This document shows positions 55,001 to 64,000 of a stretch of 64,000 bases of DNA, in pieces (within the stretch, counting starts at the first letter, position 1; each line of letters starts with the position of its first letter). A program made the position numbers and the translations under genes. The notes under the pieces are model-generated. The model was not told the DNA's origin. It did no database searches and saw only the letters and a list, made by a program, of their open reading frames with translations. This DNA is from Paramecium sonneborni (lineage: Eukaryota; Ciliophora; Oligohymenophorea; Peniculida; Parameciidae): NCBI GenBank assembly GCA_905182985.1, contig CAJJDN010000105.1, positions 286,215 to 350,214 on the forward strand. Direction: 5' to 3'.

Positions 55001-58000
55001 TTCCTACATATCTTATCAATCCTTGTGATGATAATACTATAACTTTAAAATCAAAAATTAATGATGGACTTAGAGGATTAAATGGAATTATATGGAAATT
55101 CTCAGTTGATGGATCTAATGGAAATGGAAATCTCTAAAACTTTGTTGATTTCTTAACCAATTAATAAATGTTAGAATTAATTATACCATTCTAAACTCTA
55201 CCAAAATAATCTAATATTACATTTGTAATAGAATTTCTAAATTTTGTATCTTAAAAAAGTACATAATATATCAAATTTTAAACTCATTCAGGATAATTTC
55301 CTACAATACTTTGGATTTCTAAACCATTATATTATGCATTTGAAACTGTTGTATTAGAATTTTAAATAAAAAAGAAAGATTGTTCTGAATCTACTACTAA
55401 TATTTAAATTGATAACTCTTAATATTAAGTATCAATTGTTGAAGTTTATAGAAATGATTCTAATTCTAGATCATCAAGAGTAAATCATTCAGAAATCACA
55501 AGCAATAGTTTCTTTAATGTTAGTATCTAAAATTACACTTTAACATCTAGAATCGCATATACATTCCAATAAACTACTCTTGATATATTAATGAACTTTT
55601 CTATTTCTAGAAATATTACACTTGAAATCAGTTCAGGTGGAATATTGTGTTTATTTAATGGAACGAAGAAAATTCAAAATTATAGAAAAGAAACTTAAAT
55701 ATTTATATCATGTAAAGATTTAGATACTTAATATCCATGGAATGAAGATTCTGGTATCTAAATTACAGTTTCATGTGTAGATTTAACTATGAATACTCAT
55801 TGTATGGATTTAAATAAAAAAATACTCTAAATTAATAAAACGGATAGTGTCTAAACTATTCCAAAATAAACTATACAACCATATACTATATAAAGTTGGT
55901 AAGTAGTTGCTACAAAAAAACAATTTTCTTATACATTTAAACAAAATATTGTATATCTCGATAATGATTTTAAATTACTAAATGTGTCTTATAAAAAAGG
56001 TTACAAGATGAGACCTATTAATAACTATGAAAATTTAGAATTTATTATCAATATTCCTTTTGAAGAAAGATAATATATTTTAGATTTTCAAGTAGCAATC
56101 ATATATAATTTTGAACTTATCAAGATTTTGTAATCTGAATATTTTTCATTTCAATTTCGAATCTTTGATTACTTTTAAGAATTTAATAGAGGAAACCAAA
56201 TTAATTTGAAATTTTTAGCTTAATTTACCAATGAAATTGTTCCTAGTTAAGAAGACTTATAAATAATAGTAAATCTACCTCCTACTTGTATAGTAAGTTT
56301 AGCTGAATAAAGTACTGAAGCTTTATAACCTTATAAGATAATAACTATTTGTGATTTTACTGAAAATGCTCCATTCACTTATTAATTAAGATATTTTATT
56401 ACAAATACAGATTTTATAGATTTTGAGAATAGAACCTCTGATTATTCTTTAATTTTAAATAATTTTTAAAGTTCCAACACATTTGAAGGTTTTTTTCCTT
56501 TTACTGATGGTGTAATATTAATATCAGCAATGGATTCAAAAGGATCTTATTTAAATATTGAAAAACATATCAATGTAACTAGAACAAAGCTGAATTGTTT
56601 AGAGATTAATATCAATAATTATAACTTTAAATAATTAATTTCATTATTTCTAGAAATCTTATTGAATCATCTGGATTTAAATGATTGTAGTTCATTATCC
56701 TAATAATTATACTTCAAGATTAAAACATATTTAGGGGCAGAAGATATTAATAATTAACTATTAGTTTATTAAACTACTAAATTGTATAAAAGATTAATTT
56801 AACATTAAAATAATAAAAAATCTAAAAGACTATTATTAAATGATAATTCTCAAGAGAGATGTTTTGAAAATTCTACTTAATAGATTTATTTCTAAACTTA
56901 AAAAATCAACAATTTATCTACTTATACTCCAACAAATTTGTCAGCAGAATTAAAATAAATAAAAGCTGTAACTCAATAGTTAATTTAGAAATAAACTGAT
57001 TTTGTAGATTAAATAAATTCAAATGATATATTCTTGGATGAATAACTTTACTAGAAAAAAGAAGCTATTCTCAACTCTTTATAAGTTCTTTTACTTTTGA
57101 TTGATGATATATTTGAAAAAATACAAACAGCTTTAATCATTTCTAATTAAGATAAAGAAAAGATTATGAGTATATCGATAGATTTAATAAGTCTAATTGA
57201 AAAGATTGCAAATCAAATCAGTATTTAAGCTTAAGTAAATGGCTAAGAATTGATAATTAATGGATAAATTTTGAAATGGTAGTTGTCTAAAATTACCAAA
57301 GAACTTTTCAATCGTTAATTTGATATAAGTAATGATTTTTTAGATGGAATGATTGATTTTGTATAAAAAGAACAAATTGATCTTAATTACAATCATTTAA
57401 ATCTCTCAGATAAATTATAAAAAGAATTATAAACTTTATTTAATATAAATTCTACTATTGAAATTGATGAAAAGATTTACAAGAAAGTTAATTTAAAAAA
57501 TCATCTTTATAATAATAATTATATAGAATATAAAAATACTCTTAAAAAATATATAATTGACATGTTTTAATTTTAATATTGTGAACAACAAATTCCATAA
57601 TAATATCTTTTTACTTATCAATGTGTAACTATTAATAATGAGAGTAAATCCTTTAAATGTGATCTTCTTAATGAAAAAATCAATAAAACAACTTTATTAG
57701 TATCTTGTTAATGTGAATAATTAGGGAGCATCCTTTTAATCAGATATCAAAATAATTAAATAATTTAATAAAATATTACTTAAGTTCCATATAATCATCC
57801 TAAAAAGGATAACTCAGAACTTAAATTAAGCGAAAACCCAATTCTATTATTTCATAGTATCTATATTTCTTTTTCTTTCTTCTTATATTTTTAATTATTA
57901 TTATTCGAAATAAAGAAAAACTAAATATCTATATTTAAATAAGAAGAGACAGATCACAGTATTAGTGTTGAATAAAATAGAAAAGGAAATAACTTAGAAT

Positions 58001-58634
58001 TTTATCCAGGAAACTTATTTGTATTCAAATTATCATTCAAAGTTATAATATTTTTAATATTTAGTTTATTCATGAAATACTATCCTTATTTTATACAGAA
58101 AGCAAAATTTTGACAAAAAGCTATAGGTTTTTATAGTTTTCAATCAAAATAAGTTTGCTAATACCATTTGTTTATGAAGAAACATACTGGTTAAATTAAA
58201 TTACAATATTTACAATTTTTCTAATAAATTGTGGATTCTTTCTCTTAATCAAAATGATTCTTAAGATAATTCAATCTATTTACAGATTTGGTGGAAAATG
58301 GAGCATATCCATTATCATTTTATTCTGTCTAATACATTTCTTTTGTTATCTTGAATTTATTATCTAATTGAGACAATGGTAAATATTAAAATTTATCTTT
58401 AGTTAGGAAGATATTGATAAAATAAATTTAGAGAGTTTTTTGATTTTTGTTTGCTCACTCTTTTTGTTTTATGTATTAGCAGATCCAATTCTTATATTCT
58501 CAAGAATAATCATTTTTAAATAAGCCAGAGTTGAAATTAGAAATTAATAAATTAGCCCAACATATTAACTATTATACTTTTTTGTATGGCACTAGAAATT
58601 AGATAATTTATTTGATTCATATGCTATTATGTGA
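49027..58634 (+). CDS. Giant cysteine-rich receptor with GPS-like site and polycystin-1-like membrane end
   Basis: About 23 exons with 22 micro-introns (22-35 nt, for example 49051-49072, 49276-49297, 50188-50215, 50267-50294, 50654-50678) encode about 3,018 residues. Residues of about 25-370 hold two related domains sharing KIDSWDNE and ending near GIRDFILSVEMCPEGC and GLRDFVIFYGSCTDNC. About twenty-five furin-like units follow (for example CLPCHFTCKTCNG, CICKDGYYDDG). After 54,500 a beta-rich region of 1,000 residues resembles REJ domains. A GPS/GAIN-like motif (CDLLNEKINKTTLLVSCQCE) precedes several membrane helices, with FIHEILSLFYTESK and VLADPILIFSRIII recalling polycystin-1. Likely a surface or ciliary mechanosensor or adhesion receptor. 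The start is the least certain part: no clear signal peptide was found. Confidence 0.8.
50492..54380 (+). repeat. Tandem furin-like cysteine repeats, each with phase-1 intron
   Basis: Within the receptor, units of about 50-55 codons repeat with the pattern CxxCHxxCxxC...CxxC...CxCxxGYYDxG. In most units a micro-intron splits one codon directly before the (Y/N/P/K)-C-H/S/N cysteine, always after the first base of the codon (for example introns 50654-50678, 50832-50862). The stretch of about 52350-53200 has several units in one exon without introns, as if introns were lost. Equal position and phase show that exon-sized units were duplicated. Confidence 0.85.
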
Positions 58635-58889
58635 AATAAATTATTATATTTTATATATCTTTAAAATTATTAATTATTTCATAATAAAAGAGAATATAAT
58701 TATGGCCGTCAAAATGTTAAAATAATCATAAATTGATATCTTGCCCTTTTAATCAAATATATTTATATCAAAGAAATCTTTCATCGAAACAAATTAATTA
58801 ATTGAAACATATTTTACATCTAGGAATTCTATTATCTTTTATGGATATATTATAACATATATAATGAGGTGCCCATAATAAGATTATAT

Positions 58890-60539
58890 TCAAAAATCAT
58901 TTTCTTAATTACTAATTTAAATTGGAAATAGGGATGCTATATCCTTATTGCTTTAATATACACTTACAGGATATAAGGTTTCCAGTTTAGTAATTTAATC
59001 CAAAAGTTGCTATTCTTCGTTGCTTATATTCTCCAACTAAGTTTATTAAAAAATGATAATATTGTTTATTACTCTTGTTGTTTCAATACGTCTTGATCTA
59101 GATTATTCAAAAAATAATTCTTATTCATTAGTAAATGTTTGTCTTAGATATATTAACATCTAAAATTTTTTAAATTAAGCTTAAAATTGATGATATTCTA
59201 CATGAATAAAATCCTACAAATTCTTGAAATATTTAAAATTTGCTTAATTGTTTTAAATTTCATTTTACAGCTCACGTAATTTATCAAAAAGTATTAATTA
59301 ATTATTATTAGATAAAATGTATGGATGAATTTCTTATGGTCTAATGAAAATGATTGCTAATGCATACAATATTTCATTTCGAGCTATTAAGTATATATTC
59401 AATTTTAAAAATAACATATTTTGATCATCATTAATTTTGGATAGAAGATATTAACAAATTTTAAATCTTAAATAAAATAACTGTAATAATCTCTGTAAAC
59501 TTTATGATCTAAGTAAAATAGAATCAAATCTTTTTTTTTGAAAATTTGATGATTTATCGAAAAGTCTTGAACTTTAAAAGTTTGTACTTTCTTCTATTCG
59601 AAGCTCTGCAGTATCTTCTTTAGCTTTAGGTTTCATTATGGGATGATGAATAACATCTTCAAATGAAATTCTTTTATTTTCATCGTAAACTATCATATGT
59701 TTTAGGAGATTGGTAATATCTGCATTATTGTAAGTAAGTGGAGGAAATTCTAAAGGATTATTCTTTAATTTTTATAAGCTTTAATATCTTTTTTACATAG
59801 TGCTACAATCATATGGGAATGTAGATAAATAACAAATCTAATAGAATAACATTCCTAATGAATATATATCACTTTTTGATGAAATTGCATCACGTAAAAA
59901 AACTTCAGGTGCAGAATAATTAGGACTTCCAGTTCTGATCAAATCGTTCCTATTATTTAATTTTGATAATATAATTGCAATATAAAAATCAGAAATCTAA
60001 TAAATCACAATAATAATTACTTTATATACTTTTTTTTCATTAGGTCTCCCTTTATTTTCATATTTAATTAATATGTTTTCTGGTTTAATATTTTGATGGA
60101 TTATATTTAATGAATTCAATTCTTGATAACCTGTAATAAGCTATTAAATTATTTCAACTGCTTCTTCTTCTTAGTACCATTTTTTTTCTTCAATTAATAA
60201 ATCAAATTCAATTGTTAAATCATAGTCACATTATTCTATTACAATATAAAGTGCTGTATTATCCAAAATTATCTCTATAATTTAGACTAAGTTTTTTGAA
60301 ACTAAGTGATATTTTGTTAACTCAGAAATTGTTTTTTATAAATCAGACTCGGCATCTAAATTTTCTATATCTTCTGTATTTATTGGAACAATTTTAACAC
60401 AATAAATATTTTAGTCAATATTATCCAATTTTTTACATGAATATATTTATCCATAACATCCTTCACCATAAATCTGATCATGTATAATGATGTATTTTTT
60501 TTTAAACTCACATTATTTATACTATTCATGTGATGGCAT
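58890..60539 (-). CDS. Protein kinase-like protein with HQN in place of HRD (predicted pseudokinase)
   Basis: Two exons (intron 59997-60029, 33 nt) encode 538 residues. Kinase features are a Gly loop IYGEGCYGQIYSC, Lys in YCVKIVPI, helix-C-like EDIENLDAES, activation-loop region ISDFYIAI, GSPNYSAPEVFLRDAISSKS and DIYSLGMLFYQICYL. The catalytic loop reads IIHQNIKPENIL, so the catalytic Asp of HRD is Asn and the Arg is Gln (about residues 146-148), and DFG is DFY. These changes predict weak or no catalysis. A 240-residue C-terminal extension is helical (RLLQLFYLRFKICQYLLSKI, LKLNIYLIARNEILYALAII). General fold suggests ULK or NEK relatives, uncertain. Confidence 0.85.
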
Positions 60540-61654
60540 AGTTTAAATCATCTTTTATTTTTGTTATTAAAATTAATTTTTATTAGCTTAAAGGGTTTCT
60601 AATTTATGTATATCATAAATAAAATGATTTAGTGAAGTTTTTCAAATTTTAATATATTCAAACAATATTTATTTTATTAAAATTGATTGTAGTAAATTTT
60701 TGTTCATAAAAGAATCAAATATCAATAGATAACTGAGATTTAATAAGAATCATCTTGTCAATACAAGAATTACATATTTATTATAATCTTTTTCGTATAA
60801 TTATGAAAGGATGTTTTAAAAGATATTAATTAATCATATTATTTAAACTTTTTACATCTTAAATCTATAAAATTTTAAAGAATTCTTTTCTAAATTTTGC
60901 ACTTAAATTTTCTTGAAAAAAATTAGATGCTAACATAAAATCAATTAAATTAAAATTAAGAAATAATTTAAAAAAATCAAAAAAATAAAATTCAACACTA
61001 ATTTATATATCTCCACAGAAATTCATCTATGTTAAATATTTGATTTGACAAGGGAACTATTCTTTTAATCTATTATCTGAAATACTGAGAAAGTAACATT
61101 AAATTTAATTAATTATTCCAAATATTTCTTATTTCTTCATCTTATTAATATCATTTAGATAAAGTTGATGTAGAATTTATATTTCTTCGTATTAAAAAAA
61201 AAAGCATTAGATTAAACTATAAACTTATATTTTTAAATTCTATTTCATTAATCTACTACTGAAGATTAAAAAAAAATAAATAAATTAAAAAAAGTTAGAA
61301 AAAGAAAAAAATTCAAATCTACTGATTCTTAAATGGAATTAACAAAAATAATTTGGTATATTTTTATTTGTTTAAGAGAAATATTGAAGAGAATATTATC
61401 ATATTAAGAAATTAATAGAAATTAAGGAATTTAATTCCAAAAAAATGAATATTTTTGATTGCTTATAATAAAATATTTTACAAAAATATAGTTTTGAAAA
61501 TGATGTTTAGCTTAGTAATTAACTATATTTAATCTAAATAATGATACTTGAGATATCTTTGTTAAAATCTTTTTCTATAGAATTAAGTTATGAATTTATA
61601 TAACTATTTATTTTATAGATTTATATATTTATATATTTATCAATTATTCCAAGA
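60540..61654. other. AT-rich stretch, nothing recognised
   Basis: About 1.1 kb of very AT-rich sequence with frequent TGA in all frames, A/T homopolymers and no convincing exon on either strand. It contains the promoter of the kinase-like gene. A non-coding RNA cannot be excluded but no structure was seen. Confidence 0.4.
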
Positions 61655-62034
61655 ATGTTAGTAGATAACTCTGATTCTGGTTGCTCTAGGTACAGATCAA
61701 TTAAATTTAGAATAATTAAAAGTTAAAACTTGATTTTGCGAATTATTGATAATGGGAAAGCTGTTTCTTTAGAAAAAGGTAATAAAGAGTTCTAGGTTAC
61801 ATTATATGAAAAAGATGCTAATGAAGTAAAGTTAACTAAATACTTACATAGGAAAATTCAAAGCTCATTATTTTTAAAGAAGAAGATGTTATTTATGAAA
61901 ATTAATTAAAATATAATTGTGAGCCTCCAGGACAGGGCTCTACAAAAGTTTTATTTTTGAAAGAATATAAAGGAATTGCTATTAAATGGAGTTCTGGATT
62001 ATTATCTAAGTTTGAATTCATGATAGATTAATGA
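61655..62034 (+). CDS. Small beta-rich protein, unknown
   Basis: Two exons (intron 61826-61851, 26 nt) encode 117 residues, MLVDNSDSGCSRYRSIKFRI to LLSKFEFMIDQ. Alternating hydrophobic and polar residues (KFRIIKSQNLILRIIDNGKA, KEFQVTLYEKDANEENSKLI, TKVLFLKEYKGIAIKWSSG) suggest a beta-sandwich of C2 or FHA size, but no diagnostic motif is present. The intron is well supported because both sides read well and the frame continues to TGA. It stands alone between AT-rich spacers. Confidence 0.6.
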
Positions 62035-62390
62035 TAAAAAGATTATCAATCAGATTTATTATTTTTATAAATTCTTGCTATATTTCACACAAATATTTTC
62101 ATATTAATACTTGTAATCTAATTATCATTTATAGATTGCTCTTATGATAGAACCACAAATAGAAAATAACAAATTAATAAAATTATCTAAGATCTTAAAA
62201 CATAATCAATTTTATGAAAATATTTATAAATGCTGCTTTTTATTCAAACTAGTATTTTTTTATGAGATGCATTTGAAAATTTTATATAAATACTTTTTCA
62301 AGTATAAAATAAAAAAGTGTTTGTAAATAAATAATAAAGGAAAATTGATTAGAATATAATAATATATATTTATTAAATTTTTTTATTCAT
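62035..62390. other. Intergenic stretch
   Basis: About 355 bp. A plus-strand frame from 62144 starts MIEPQIENNKLIKLSKILKH and stays open in the ciliate code into the neighbouring pseudogene on the other strand. Its composition is weak and it is probably not a gene. Confidence 0.35.
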
Positions 62391-63290
62391 TCAACAAATT
62401 ATCTAATTTATATCTCTTCTGGTTGTAATTAAAAACTTACCATCATTACTTAATGTCCCATAGATAAAATAGTCTTAAAAATCAATTGAATATTCTGTAA
62501 TAAATTAAGAATTAGGAGTAATTCTTATAAAATTTATATGTAATCCATTTTTATTTAATAAAAAGGATTAATCCTTAATTAATTTCTATGGAAATAAGAT
62601 AGAACAGTTTTTTCCTCCCTTAACTGAAATTTCTTTCGTTTTTACAGAGTTATTTTGAACTTTTTAATAGATATGCATTGTTTAATGATAACAAGGTTAG
62701 TAACTAAAAGTATCATCATTAATATGACATAAAGTGTATCCATTTAATTCTATAAAAATTGTTTGATTTATAATCCAATTCTTATTTTCTTTTTTTATAA
62801 TTAAAATTCTCTTATCACCTCCTAGAGAAATTAATTAATTATTTTAATCATTTAAACTTAAGCTATGTAGACCCTTTACATGATTTTTAATAGTTTATGT
62901 GCCTTACCACTCATTTTATCTACTCTAAAATGTAATTGTTTAATCTGCACTTCCACTTATGATAAGATCATCTAAATTATTAATTACAAATCAAGAGATC
63001 TAATTGGTATGCCCATTTGATTTTTATTATCAGATCCATTTACACCAAACTCCTTTTTCATTTATTTTTTAAATCTCAATTAATTTATCAGTTTTAAATT
63101 AATAAACTTTAATTTTAAATTCACATCCTACAATAACAAATTTATTATCTTTATTAATTGCTATGGCAAAACACTATTCTTGTTATTTAACAGAATATTA
63201 AGAAAGCAATTCATATCCAAATGTTTTTCTTTCATTTTTTTATTCATATACTTAACATAGTTATTTATCTCCAATTTTTAGGTTTTTCAT
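62391..63290 (-). pseudogene. Decayed WD40-repeat gene with two in-frame TGA codons
   Basis: The minus-strand frame of 300 codons reads as a ciliate WD40 protein from MKNLKIGDKQLCQVYEQKNE to ...SNDGKFLITTRRDIN. WD-type text is clear, such as NLDDLIISGSADQTI, GLHSLSLNDQNNQLISLGGD and ELNGYTLCHINDD. Two TGA codons at 63032-63030 and 62993-62991 interrupt it, at places where the family pattern I recall would have Cys (after KWI before QQKSNGHT, and after NGHTNQIS before FVINN). One WD repeat also appears to be missing before GVWCKWI. No micro-intron removes either TGA. Best read as a pseudogene with TGT-to-TGA changes. Confidence 0.7.
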
Positions 63291-64000
63291 CTTAAATTAA
63301 TTAAAATTAATATAATAGATATTATGAAATATATTAGAGATGATGAGTAATAATATAGTAAATCACATTTTAGAGAATCTGACTAACAAAACAAATGAAC
63401 AATTCTACTAGAATTTTTTATAGGAGTATTAATTTTTCAGCCTTTTTTTTTAAAATAAAAAGAGAAAATTAATTTTCTAAAATAAATTTCCATGTTCAAA
63501 TAGATTTAAGTATTTTTCATTACAATAAGTACCTAAATAGTTAAATAACCCAGAACATAATTTTGAATTAAATTTAATAATTTTGAATTTTTTTAATGAT
63601 AACAACTTAAGCGAAGAAATAAATGACACTAGAAAATTTCATATATAACTAATTAAGGAGTTTCTATTTAAGATTTTTCATTCTTTAATTCAAACTCACA
63701 ATTAATATTTTTCTTGAATATAATTAGAAGTTATTGATCATATTATATCTTGTAAACTAGGATTCACTCAGGAAAAATCATAAAATTATTTTGATTAAAT
63801 TAATCAAATTAAATTTCTTAAATGAAAAGTTTATCAACCTCAATTGTTATTATAAAATAAAATATTCAGATTTTATGATAAAATTTCTAATAAATTTGAT
63901 TTTCACATAGATACATTCAAATCATTTTATCAATGAAAGCATGTTTTCAAATAGTAGATTTCTATTTAGACTTTTATATCAAGTTCGTTTTCTTACTACA
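63291..64000. other. AT-rich end of window, possible start of a plus-strand gene
   Basis: Mostly AT-rich with nothing recognised. From 63875 a plus-strand frame beginning MIKFLINLIFTQIHSNHFIN, with a signal-peptide-like start, is open to the window edge. Too short to judge. Confidence 0.25.

Noticed and set aside
58702..59190. Plus-strand 163-codon frame starting MAVKMLKQSQ after the receptor
   Set aside because: It lies antisense to the helical C-terminal extension of the kinase-like gene, which is continuous with the kinase frame and has better composition.
62991..63032. TGA decoded as Cys or Trp in this genome
   Set aside because: All intact genes end with TGA and the Cys-rich receptor uses only TGT and TGC; two TGAs in one gene that also lacks a repeat fit decay better.

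Overview
This window reads as ciliate macronuclear DNA, most likely from the genus Paramecium. It is very AT-rich. In about thirty genes TAA and TAG fall inside conserved domains where Gln is expected, and only TGA ends genes. Introns are tiny (about 20-35 nt, GT..AG), and neighbouring genes lie 10-250 bp apart. A trichocyst-matrix-like secretory protein fits the same group. Gene models were assembled by hand from both strands; spliced lengths were required to be multiples of three, but no database search was possible.

Layout. 55-4193: TBC-like protein (+), methionine-R-sulfoxide reductase (-), an unresolved coding-like stretch, and a probable mitochondrial protein (+). 4225-5674: AP-4 adaptor mu subunit (+). 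5703-12490: a minus-strand series of small and coiled-coil proteins, an INO1 3' fragment, a trichocyst-matrix-like protein and a multi-pass membrane protein. 12544-19636: a 2,329-residue phosphatidylinositol 4-kinase alpha (-). 19671-22117: a hybrid histidine kinase (-). 22.1-26.3 kb: small unknown genes in AT-rich DNA. 26597-36470: coiled-coil protein, RCC1-repeat protein, class I methyltransferase and ankyrin protein, plus small genes. 36525-46045: type I membrane protein, tubulin-ligase-like (TTLL) enzyme, a basic nuclear-like protein, a coiled-coil protein and an AGC kinase. 49027-58634: a giant cysteine-rich receptor of about 3,018 residues with a GPS-like site and several C-terminal membrane helices. 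58890-63290: a kinase lacking the catalytic Asp, a small gene and a decayed WD40 gene.

Assembly. Three single N positions (30903, 34239, 47741) are each flanked by the same 1.1-1.4 kb sequence on both sides. They look like unmerged contig ends, so genes inside them are counted twice.

Themes. Several genes belong to membrane traffic and phosphoinositide metabolism (AP-4 mu, PI4K alpha, TBC-like, INO1 remnant), cilia or cortex (TTLL, coiled-coil proteins, trichocyst matrix) and signalling (hybrid histidine kinase, AGC kinase, pseudokinase, giant receptor). They do not form an operon or one defined pathway. No tRNA, rRNA, CRISPR array or transposon was recognised. The most unusual item is the giant receptor, whose cysteine repeats are each bounded by a micro-intron at the same codon phase and motif position.
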